Source of the DNA: CAZVNZ01 sp964628515
GTDB lineage: Bacteria > Bacillota > Clostridia > Christensenellales > Christensenellaceae
DNA length: 12,719 bases
Assembly (NCBI GenBank): GCA_964628515.1
Contig: CAZVNZ010000047.1
Span: 1-12,719 of the forward strand
Reading direction: 5' to 3'
Shown here: piece by piece, positions 1-7,045 of the stretch
Layout: every line of letters starts with the position of its first letter
Position numbering within the stretch: position 1 is the first letter of the stretch
The notes under the pieces: generated by a model
Told to the model about the DNA's origin: nothing
What the model saw: only the letters and a program-made list of their open reading frames with translations
The model's database searches: none
Made by a program: the position numbers and the translations under genes

Positions 1-38
1 TTCTTATAAAAAACCAAAATCGGCATAATTTGTAACCT

Positions 39-89
39 AAAAAAACCGATGCTACTGCTTTTTGCGGTGCATCGGTTTTTTATTTTTTT
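39..89 (+). terminator. Intrinsic terminator of an upstream plus-strand gene
   Basis: The plus-strand RNA forms a hairpin: ACCGATGC (45-52) pairs with GCATCGGT (69-76), and after a bulged U at 53 the inner stem ACTGC (54-58) pairs with GCGGT (64-68) around a U5 loop. A run of T (76-89, one A) follows and A residues precede. One inner pair is U-G, which fits only plus-strand RNA, so the terminator most likely ends a plus-strand gene located before the window. It could work weakly in both directions because of the flanking A and T runs. Confidence 0.75.
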
Positions 90-112
90 AACATTGTTTA
101 AGGGCTTTTACC

Positions 113-144
113 AAAAAAAGAAAGCCCGACGCATCAGACTTTCT
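113..144 (-). terminator. Intrinsic terminator of UroD-family gene 1
   Basis: Read on the minus strand, AGAAAG (144-139) pairs with CTTTCT (124-119), and the inner part closes through two U-G wobbles to a UGCG loop. A T7 tract (119-113) follows. On the plus strand the wobble pairs become C-A mismatches, so the structure is specific to minus-strand RNA. It lies about 95 bases after the stop of the UroD-family gene. The interval 145-239 holds no gene; it contains a G7 run (205-211) and a short ATTTCA/TGAAAT inverted repeat. Confidence 0.8.
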
Positions 145-239
145 TAGATTTCCATTTCATAAATTGAAATTTCCATCCCAATTACATTTTTATTTTAACA
201 TTTTGGGGGGGAGAATGCAAGAGGAAAATTTTCATATCA

Positions 240-1247
240 CTACCCCTGATTTCTAAAAACTTCCATCATAGCCATAATATTTTGCGGTGGTACATCGAAG
301 GCTACTGCGTGGGTGGGGGCTGCTATGTAGCCTCCGTTTTTGCTCATTATTTTAATTGTCCGCTCCGTTTCTTTTTGTACCTCTTTTGGTGTGGCGCAGG
401 AGAGTAGCTGTTGGGTGGATATACCGCCCCAAAAGGTTAGACTGCTGCCGTACTGCCTTTTAATTTCTTCTATATTATATATTTCCGGTTGAAAGGTTTG
501 GTAGCAGTCAAGCCCTATATCTATAAGGTCGGGCAGTATTTCTCTGCAATCTCCGCAGGAATGTTGCATTACATACTTGCCTTTGCTTTTTACCTTTGCG
601 TACATTTTTTGCATTTGGGGCTTTATAAATTTTTGCCAATGGTTTTTGCCCATTATTAAACCTCTTTGTTGCCCCCAGTCGTCCCCAAAATATACACCGT
701 CTATATCGTACTCAAGCGCAATATCTATTAAATGCAGGTTGTAGTTGCATATGTCCTCAAACAACCGCTCCAATTCCTTGGGTGCTAAAAGCATGCTCAT
801 TAATGCGTTTTCCATACCCATAAAACTCCATACACGCTCAAACATACTAAAGCCAAAGCCTGCCATACAAAATTTGTCCTCTTTTGTTGCTATAAGAGTT
901 TCGTATTCTTTGCGCAGTCTGCCTTCGTCCGTTTTTGGAAAGGTGTAAGAATAGTTTTCTATATCCTCTATTAGTGGCCTAACAATAACTCCGATGTCTT
1001 TATCCGCACCGGATCTGTTCCACACTACCCCAAATTCGTCCTTAAAAAAATCGCTGTTTTCCTCTATGGGTGTAGGCCAGCCCCAATATTGCCCATAATG
1101 TAAATAAACACCGAAATCTTCCTCGAAATTAGGATTTTTGGTGTAGGCTACCATATTTTCACGCTCTTGCTCCGTAAATTCGCAAAAATAGGGTACAGGC
1201 TGTACCTCTTTGTGATTAAGTGCACTTATTACCGCTTCTTTTCTCAT
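240..1247 (-). CDS. UroD-superfamily protein (MtaA/CmuA-like), copy 1
   Basis: This 335-residue protein has the fold family of uroporphyrinogen decarboxylase, but it lacks the haem-pathway N-terminal signature (the MRQAGR-type loop), so it is not HemE. It resembles the cobalamin-linked methyltransferases MtaA, MtbA and CmuA, which move methyl groups to or from a corrinoid protein using a zinc site. The H-x-C part of that site is visible as H229-S-C231-G. The third zinc ligand of MtaA, a Cys in a late APGC-type loop, appears here as His313 in A-P-T-H. Other family marks are GDDWG (188-192) and GGIS followed by C284 before TPKEV. The start is supported by AAGGAAGAG (1262-1254) six bases before ATG. 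The stop is TAG followed directly by TGA. No corrinoid protein or activator is adjacent. Substrate unknown; UroD-superfamily membership is firm, methyl transfer is inferred. Confidence 0.88.
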   Translation of the reverse strand: MRKEAVISALNHKEVQPVPYFCEFTEQERENMVAYTKNPNFEEDFGVYLHYGQYWGWPTPIEENSDFFKDEFGVVWNRSGADKDIGVIVRPLIEDIENYSYTFPKTDEGRLRKEYETLIATKEDKFCMAGFGFSMFERVWSFMGMENALMSMLLAPKELERLFEDICNYNLHLIDIALEYDIDGVYFGDDWGQQRGLIMGKNHWQKFIKPQMQKMYAKVKSKGKYVMQHSCGDCREILPDLIDIGLDCYQTFQPEIYNIEEIKRQYGSSLTFWGGISTQQLLSCATPKEVQKETERTIKIMSKNGGYIAAPTHAVAFDVPPQNIMAMMEVFRNQG

Positions 1248-1280
1248 TAGATACTCTTCCTTACAATAAATTTTTCGTAC

Positions 1281-1307
1281 CTTATACTATTACACCTTTT
1301 TTGTCAA
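1281..1307 (-). promoter_or_regulatory. Putative promoter of UroD-family gene 1
   Basis: On the minus strand a perfect -35 TTGACA (1307-1302) is followed by TATAAG (1286-1281). The 15-base spacing is shorter than the usual 17. The site lies 34 bases before the start codon and faces away from the surface-protein gene promoter. No operator is obvious. Confidence 0.45.
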
Positions 1308-1335
1308 AATCCTTTATTTTCCTAAGCGCAAATAC

Positions 1336-1364
1336 TTGACTACAATAAAAAATTGATATAAAAT
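1336..1364 (+). promoter_or_regulatory. Putative promoter of the surface phospholipase-like gene
   Basis: TTGACT (1336-1341) and TAAAAT (1359-1364) are separated by exactly 17 bases, a good sigma-A type match. Transcription would begin near 1371, giving a leader of about 88 bases before the ATG at 1459. AGGAGG (1446-1451) is a near-perfect ribosome binding site seven bases before that ATG. This decides the start, because the only alternative, a GTG at 1594, lacks a signal peptide. Confidence 0.6.
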
Positions 1365-1458
1365 AAAAGCAATGTATAAAAAACATCATTATCTTTTATT
1401 TCATAGATTATACAGCTTACTCATAATAAAGTATCATCATTATATAGGAGGATTTATA

Positions 1459-4413
1459 ATGAAAAAATTAATAAGCTCTATAATAGCATTTGTTGTTGTG
1501 TTGTCTTTTGGTTGCACAGTTTCTTTTGCATAGGCAAGTTACGATACATGGAAGTTTAAAGGGTGGGTTTCCGACCCTGTACATGAGGATATTGTGCAGT
1601 TTGCTTTAGCTCAAACTTTGCAAAATATTAAAAAAACTCAAGAAAATACTGCCCAAGCACAACAGCAAGCCCAAGACACGCAAAGTAGCGAAGTAATTGA
1701 AGAGGTGCCACAGGTAGAGCTTTCACAATCATCACAAATGCAAATTACAAAAGAAGATTTTGAAGAGCAAACGGCTCAATTACAAGAGTTTTCGGAAATA
1801 AGCGAGGAGCAACCACCCTCCGAAACGGAGGAAGTGCCCTCCACCCAAGACTTAAACGGAGAAATAACAGAAATTGCAGAGCATCCTCAACCATCACAAG
1901 AAGAAAAAACAGAGCCCCAAGGCATACCCGAGGAGCAACCGCAAACTGTTTTGCAAGAGGAAGATTTATACGATTTGCAAGCCATAAAAGCCGGGGAATT
2001 ATTTAATCTGCCCGCAGAAAACATAGAGCAGGCATACACCGAATTGCTGGAGTATTTAAGGGTGGGCGCCTATTGGAACGATTTGCCGGCAAACACCGTT
2101 GTTGATTTTATTGCGGCTTATTTGCAGTATAACGATGTACCCGATTACGAAAAAAACGGTAAAGAAAAAGGCACTTACGATAATTTTGAAGAAATCGGAG
2201 AACACCTTAAACAAACTTTGGACAGTATGTTTAACGGGGAAAGAGGTATGGTGCGTATTTCCCATAACGGCAGTGGCTCGGGAATACATTCCATGCTTAC
2301 GTTAAATCCGGATAAAAAGAACTATGTAACCCAAACCTTGCAAAAGGAAATGACTTTGCAATGGTTGGAGGCGGCTTATAAATATGTGCAGGGAGAACCC
2401 ATTACCGATGGGCAGAAAAAAATGTTAGTATTTACAGACCCTTACGGACAAGGGGCGTCCTCCACCTTTCCGGGCATTGGTTACGCAGATATGTTTTTAA
2501 CGGAAAAACGGCTTAAAACCCGTGCTTTAGGTATGATTTGCCATACTATTGAAGATGCGTATAATCCGGCGCACACCGTAAGAATGTACCCACAAAACGC
2601 AACAACTATCAGCGACTATAAAATACTGGCATTTGGCAATTACGAAGGGCAGTCCCACGATTTCCACAAGAGTTACGATGCTATTTCTCCTTTGGATGAA
2701 GGTGTTAGAAAACAATTAAGAGACGGCACCAAAACTTATGCAGGGGCGGTAAGATATCCCGATATTTCTACAAATACGGCAGGGTTTAAAACCATGTCTT
2801 TGGAGCTTGCTTACGAAAGTATAGTTAAACTCTTTGATTTTTACGCAAAGGGAGCAACCTGGAGCGAGATAGAGCCGTGGCTCAGAAATGACATTTATGC
2901 AACTAATTTCAACTCGTCGGGAGACTCCTATGTGTTTGAGGCAGGACGCAAAACCACAAACTTTGAGCCTATACTCGATACAACTTGGAAGTTGGAAAAG
3001 GGGCTAAGAAGTGTATATAAAAATAAAAACACTAAAGTGTGGGACGATATTAACGCAGTTAAAAGCAATTCGCTAAATAATATAAAATTCTTTGCTAAGG
3101 AGGCAAAAGGAGGCAGAACCTACCACACTCCTTACGATACTGCCGGCTACAACAGCATTAAAGCCTTTTTTGATAAACTGAAAACCACCGTTATTGACGG
3201 CTCGGAGGCAGAGGTTAATCAACTAATTAAAAAATTAGGGCCTGTAAAAGCCATTCAGGTGGTGGCACTTATTAAGGATTTAAACGGAATATTGCAGGAA
3301 TACGCAATAGACCTTGAGGGCGGAGTAAACAAAACTTACGACGATTACGCAAATACCGCACAGCTACTCCATTACAGAACTTCCACAGAAAGCCAAACAC
3401 CCACCGTTTTAGTAGGCGAGGTGTTAGGCAGCGGTAACGGCAATGTAGCTTTGCGCCTTGACGACGGAGAAACGGTAAGCGTAATTTTACAAGAGCAAAT
3501 GGAAATTGGCAGTAAAATTAAGGTAACTTGCGAAATTATTTCGGATGGCTTGCCAGGCAGTATGATAAAATATTTTGCAACCGCAGCAGAAAAGTTAAAC
3601 AGCACAAATAATTACTCTATGACGGGTAAAGTTACTGCAATTACCGATACAACCATCACCATTGTAAGCGATTTATCCGGCACTTACAAGCTTACCACAC
3701 CCACTAAAACGGATAGCACATTTTTAAATAACAGAGTAATAGTATGGTATCAAGTGGGGGCAAACGGAGTGCTTACCCTTAGAAATATCTCTCATAGTTT
3801 GGAAAAAATTACTGCCGAAAATATGGAGGGGGAGATAGAGCTTGCGTCCTTGCCTTATTCCACCAAAACGGTGGGTATTGTTGATGTGTATGCAGACGGT
3901 ATTAAAATTGCGGAGCTTGACACTTTAGAGGAAGGGGGAGATGTTTACGCAAACGAGCTTTTATCCGAAGTTGTTATTTTGGATGATGCAATGATAACCG
4001 GCTTTTTAACCAACGAAAGCCCAAACGGAGACAAGCATAACTATCCCTTAGCAGAAATTGTGTACCTTCCCGTTACAGAAGAAGGGGAGAGTAGTGTGGA
4101 AGTCTTACTGGGGTTGCGTATGCAAAATCATATCCACGATTTAACCTTTGCCACCAACAACAACGGCACTCATACGGAGTTTTGCAAACAAGCGGATTTA
4201 TCCACAGTTGCAAACTGCACCTATGAAAACAATGTGTGCATATACTGCGGTTACAAGCTTACCTCAACCCTTGCCCTTACGGCAACAACACCAAAAGTAT
4301 CCCCAAAAACAGCGGATACCAAGGAAATAGACTTTGCATTACTGCTACTGTTTTGTGCGAGTGTGACTACCGTATTTGCCATTAGGGTTTACCGTAAAAA
4401 AGTTAAAGAGTAA
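1459..4413 (+). CDS. Secreted Zn-dependent phospholipase C/S1-P1-like surface protein, interrupted by in-frame TAG
   Basis: Read from the ATG behind AGGAGG, this is 984 codons with one amber codon (25). Codons 1-24 form a signal peptide (KK, hydrophobic core, SFA cleavage site). The zinc phospholipase C/S1-P1 nuclease fold is suggested by a first His in V-H42-E-D-I, then G-A-Y-W-N-D208, then H362-x3-D366-x5-H372 and H403-x3-D407. This matches the ligand pattern H126-x3-D130-x5-H136 and H148-x3-E152 of clostridial alpha-toxin. A Q/E/P-rich low-complexity stretch of about 110 residues (about 60-170) separates the first ligand from the rest. The C-terminal half has no clear family, and includes a Cys pattern ending C-I-Y-C-G. 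It ends with SPKTADT (from 948), a hydrophobic segment and a basic tail, resembling an (S/P)PxTG sortase signal with A instead of G. Expected product: a wall-anchored lipase or nuclease; substrate unknown. The portion 1594-4413 is open but lacks export and the first ligand. Confidence 0.75.
1531..1533 (+). other. In-frame amber codon at the signal-peptide cleavage junction
   Basis: TAG follows the codons for V-S-F-A and precedes A-S-Y-D-T-W in the same frame. Coding potential continues without interruption through W31, W36 and H42 into the long open frame. The stop is therefore codon 25, the predicted first residue of the mature protein. A single C-to-T change from CAG (Gln) would explain it. 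Confidence 0.85.
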
Positions 4414-4456
4414 GGGTATTTGGGTTTGTAATTAAAATAGTTAAATAAATAGTGCT

Positions 4457-4497
4457 AATGCAACTGTTTGCCCCAAAAACAGTTGCATTTTACTTTG
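4457..4497 (+). terminator. Intrinsic terminator after the surface-protein gene
   Basis: A perfect 13-bp stem, AATGCAACTGTTT (4457-4469) with AAACAGTTGCATT (4477-4489), encloses a 7-base loop. Only a modest T-rich tail follows (TTTTACTTT). It lies 44 bases after the TAA of the surface-protein gene. The tail overlaps the likely -35 of the CO dehydrogenase operon. Confidence 0.75.
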
Positions 4498-4511
4498 CCC
4501 TGTTTTATAAT
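4483..4511 (+). promoter_or_regulatory. Putative promoter of the CO dehydrogenase operon
   Basis: A consensus -10 TATAAT (4506-4511) is preceded at 17 bases by TTGCAT (4483-4488), which sits in the 3' arm of the preceding terminator. The weak -35 suggests that an activator may assist. Transcription would start near 4518, giving a leader of about 105 bases that contains the hairpin at 4556-4580. Confidence 0.5.
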
Positions 4512-4555
4512 TATCCTAACAAATAAATTTCGTAAAAGACACTTTAATGTAACTA

Positions 4556-4580
4556 TTGGTGACAGCTAAACTGTCATCGG
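4556..4580 (+). promoter_or_regulatory. Inverted repeat/leader hairpin before the CO dehydrogenase operon
   Basis: TGACAG (4560-4565) and CTGTCA (4571-4576) are perfect inverted arms around CTAAA. In RNA the stem extends outward through G-U and G-C pairs to 4556 and 4580. An alternative pairing is possible between ACAGCT (4562-4567) and AGCTCTGT (4588-4595), with a two-base bulge. That second structure is followed by a T run (4593-4598), so the leader could switch between two forms. It could equally be a DNA operator. No known riboswitch class was recognised. Confidence 0.5.
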
Positions 4581-4623
4581 GGAAAAAGCTCTGTTTTTTA
4601 AAACTAAATAAGAGGTGAGAAGA

Positions 4624-5118
4624 GTGAAACAAATTTTAATTCGTTATTCTCGTTGTGTAGGCTGTAAAAGTTGCGAACTTGCTTGTAGTGTCGCTCATAG
4701 CGAGGCAGGCAGTCTTTTTGGTGCGGTTGTGGCAGGGGAGCGCCCCATAAGACGTGTGGAGGTAGAAGGCACTACCGACCGCTCTATAATTTTGCCTATG
4801 CAATGCAGACAATGCAAAGACCCTCAATGCGTAAAAGCGTGTATGACGGGAGCGATGAGCACGGACGAAGCAACGGGAATGGTAAAGGTTTTCGAGGAAA
4901 GATGCGTGGGTTGCTTTATGTGCGCCATGGTTTGCCCCTACGGCTCTATAAAAGAGGGTAGCGGTAAGGCAATAAAGTGCGATTTGTGCGAGAAAAACTC
5001 GCCGGCCTGTGTAGAGGCTTGTCCTACAAAAGCCTTGGAGTATGTGGAAGTGGATGAGTTTGATAAAAAAGTAAGGGGCGATTTTCTTACAAAATTTGCC
5101 TGTGAAAAGGAGGGTTAA
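4624..5118 (+). CDS. cooF: CooF-like ferredoxin, four [4Fe-4S] clusters
   Basis: This 164-residue iron-sulfur protein is the expected electron carrier for the CO dehydrogenase encoded next. It has sixteen Cys in four groups: C11-x2-C14-x2-C17-x3-C21; C61-x2-C64-x4-C69-x3-C73; C94-x2-C97-x2-C100-x3-C104; C119-x2-C122-x6-C129-x3-C133. This is the arrangement of CooF, HycB and related four-cluster subunits. It has no signal peptide or membrane segment, so it is cytoplasmic. I chose GTG at 4624 because AGGTGA sits at the right distance before it and the protein then begins K-Q-I-L-I-R; GTG at 4615 overlaps that ribosome site. It ends four bases before cooS, whose Shine-Dalgarno AAGGAGGG lies inside its last codons, so translation is probably coupled. 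CooF assignment rests on motifs and context. Confidence 0.9.
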   Translation: MKQILIRYSRCVGCKSCELACSVAHSEAGSLFGAVVAGERPIRRVEVEGTTDRSIILPMQCRQCKDPQCVKACMTGAMSTDEATGMVKVFEERCVGCFMCAMVCPYGSIKEGSGKAIKCDLCEKNSPACVEACPTKALEYVEVDEFDKKVRGDFLTKFACEKEG

Positions 5119-5122
5119 TTAA

Positions 5123-7030
5123 ATGAAAAATTGCGAATTAACAATAGATTTGGCGGCAAGAGAAATGCTTGACAAGGCGCAGGAAGATAACGTACAAACG
5201 GTGTGGGACAGAGCGGCGGCGCAACGTCCCCAATGCGGATTTGGCTTACTTGGTGTTTGCTGTAAAAACTGCGTACAAGGCCCTTGCCGTATAGACCCCT
5301 TCGGCGAAGGTCCAAAAGAGGGTATTTGCGGTGCAAGTGCAGATTTAATTGTTGCAAGAAACCTTTTAAGGCAGGTAGTCGGGGGTGCGGCGTCTCATAT
5401 GGATCACGCTTACGAGGCTATTGAAACGCTAAAACTGGCGGCGGAGAAAAAAGCGCCCTTTCAAATTAAAGACGAGGCAAAGCTTAATGCCATTGCAAAA
5501 AAAATAGGGGTTAGTACAGAGGGTAAAACCAAAGAGGAAATTGCCCTAAAAATTGTGGACTTTGCTTATGGTGATTTTGCAAATACCACCTCAAAACCTA
5601 TGGGATGGCTAACCGCCACCGCCCCTAAAGAAAGGCAGGAGGTATGGACAAAATTAGGCGTAATTCCACGTAATCCGGATAGAGAAATCCGCCAATCCAT
5701 GCACCAAACGGCAATGGGTATGGACAGCGACCCTGTAAATCTAATTTTAGCCACGGTTAAAATGGGGTTGGTGGACGGCTATGCAGGACTTCATTTAGGC
5801 ACAGATTTGCAGGATATTATTTTCGGTACACCCATGCCAAACGTAACAGAGGCAAATTTAGGTGTGCTTAAAGCGGACTGCGTAAATATTATTGTGCATG
5901 GTCACGAGCCTATGGTTGCGGAAAAAATTGTAGAATGGGCAAAAAAATTAGAGGACAAAGCCATAAGTGCAGGGGCAAAGGGTATACAATTAGCAGGAAT
6001 ATGTTGTAGCGGAAATGAAGTGCTTATGCGGTGCGGTGTGCCTGTTGCCACCAACTTTTTAGCTCAAGAGCTGGCTATTGTAACGGGTGCGGTGGATGCA
6101 ATGGTGGTGGATATTCAATGTATTATGCCATCTCTCCAAAAGGTTGCGTCTTGCTATCACACTAAAATATTTACCACAAAATCTTTTGTTAAAATACCGG
6201 GAACTACCCACGTAGAGTATTCGTTGGAAGAAGCGGACGAAAAGGCGCAGGAAATTGTAAATGCCGCCATTGATAACTATAAAAACAGGGATAACTCTAA
6301 GGTGGATATTCCCACCCATAAATCTAAGATGATGGCAGGGTTTAGTGTGGAGGCAATTTGCGGTGCGCTTAGCACACTTGACAAAGAAAATCCACTAAAA
6401 CCCCTTGTGGATAACATTGCAAACGGCAATATTTTAGGTGCGGTGGGCACGGTTGGTTGTAACAACACAAAGGTTAAGCACGATTACGACCATGTAACCA
6501 TGATAACCGAGCTAATCAAAAATAATGTGCTTGTGGTTGCCACAGGTTGTGCGGCACAAGCCCTTGCAAAAGCAGGGTTGATGACGTCGCAGGCTACGGA
6601 GAAATATGCAGGCGATTCGCTAAAGGCGGTACTAACCGCAATAGGAGAGGCTGCAGGCTTAGGCGCACCCTTGCCACCCGTACTGCATATGGGCAGTTGC
6701 GTGGATAACAGCCGTATTGCCGATTTGCTCTACGCCCTTGCGGATTATCTTAAAGTAAATGTAAAGGATTTACCCGTTGCGGCATCCGCTGCGGAATATC
6801 AGCACGAAAAAGCCCTTGCAATAGGTACTTGGGCGGTGGCTTTAGGGTTGTTTACCCATCTTGGTGTGGTGCCTCCCGTGCTGGGCAGTCCCACAGTTGC
6901 AGGCATACTTACAGGAGACACTTGCGAAAGTTTGCTTGGGGGTAAATTTTACGTAGAGGAAGACCCATACAAAGCGGCAGAGGGCATAATTGAGGTAATT
7001 AAGGGAAAAAGAAAAGCTCTTGGCATATAA
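5123..7030 (+). CDS. cooS: Anaerobic Ni-Fe carbon monoxide dehydrogenase, catalytic subunit
   Basis: CooS (EC 1.2.7.4) oxidises CO with water to CO2, two protons and two electrons; the active enzyme is a cytoplasmic homodimer. At 635 residues it has full family length. Every key ligand is present, with numbering close to that of the Carboxydothermus enzyme CODH-II: C38 and C46 for the shared D cluster; C47, C50, C55 and C69 for the B cluster; H261, C295, C333, C446, C476 and C526 for the Ni-Fe-S C cluster; and the catalytic Lys563. It is therefore expected to be active rather than a degenerate homologue. It lies between a CooF-like ferredoxin and an FAD oxidoreductase, an arrangement known for stand-alone CODHs that feed NAD(P)H formation. 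No acsA-E genes, CooC nickel-insertion ATPase or hydrogenase genes occur in the window. ATG follows AAGGAGGG by nine bases; stop TAA. Confidence 0.97.
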   Translation: MKNCELTIDLAAREMLDKAQEDNVQTVWDRAAAQRPQCGFGLLGVCCKNCVQGPCRIDPFGEGPKEGICGASADLIVARNLLRQVVGGAASHMDHAYEAIETLKLAAEKKAPFQIKDEAKLNAIAKKIGVSTEGKTKEEIALKIVDFAYGDFANTTSKPMGWLTATAPKERQEVWTKLGVIPRNPDREIRQSMHQTAMGMDSDPVNLILATVKMGLVDGYAGLHLGTDLQDIIFGTPMPNVTEANLGVLKADCVNIIVHGHEPMVAEKIVEWAKKLEDKAISAGAKGIQLAGICCSGNEVLMRCGVPVATNFLAQELAIVTGAVDAMVVDIQCIMPSLQKVASCYHTKIFTTKSFVKIPGTTHVEYSLEEADEKAQEIVNAAIDNYKNRDNSKVDIPTHKSKMMAGFSVEAICGALSTLDKENPLKPLVDNIANGNILGAVGTVGCNNTKVKHDYDHVTMITELIKNNVLVVATGCAAQALAKAGLMTSQATEKYAGDSLKAVLTAIGEAAGLGAPLPPVLHMGSCVDNSRIADLLYALADYLKVNVKDLPVAASAAEYQHEKALAIGTWAVALGLFTHLGVVPPVLGSPTVAGILTGDTCESLLGGKFYVEEDPYKAAEGIIEVIKGKRKALGI

Positions 7031-7045
7031 AGCGAGGTGTGTATA

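Noticed and set aside
745..948. Short open frames opposite or within the long genes (for example 2056-2289, 3372-3605, 5115-5357, 8452-8799, 10255-10458)
   Set aside because: They lie wholly or largely inside well-supported genes in other frames, with no ribosome sites or recognisable motifs.
240..1247. Assigning haem-pathway uroporphyrinogen decarboxylase (hemE)
   Set aside because: The N-terminal active-site signature is absent and the H-x-C-G zinc motif is present; the same holds for 9781-10803.
1531..1533. Genome-wide reassignment of TAG to Gln, or insertion of pyrrolysine
   Set aside because: TAG ends the FNOR gene directly before its terminator and ends UroD gene 1 (followed by TGA). 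No pyl genes are visible. A single-codon suppression event is not excluded.
1594..4413. Treating the GTG at 1594 as the true start of the surface protein
   Set aside because: GAGG lies nearby, but this start loses the signal peptide and the His in V-H-E-D-I, while the C-terminus needs export. The ATG at 1459 with AGGAGG is far better.
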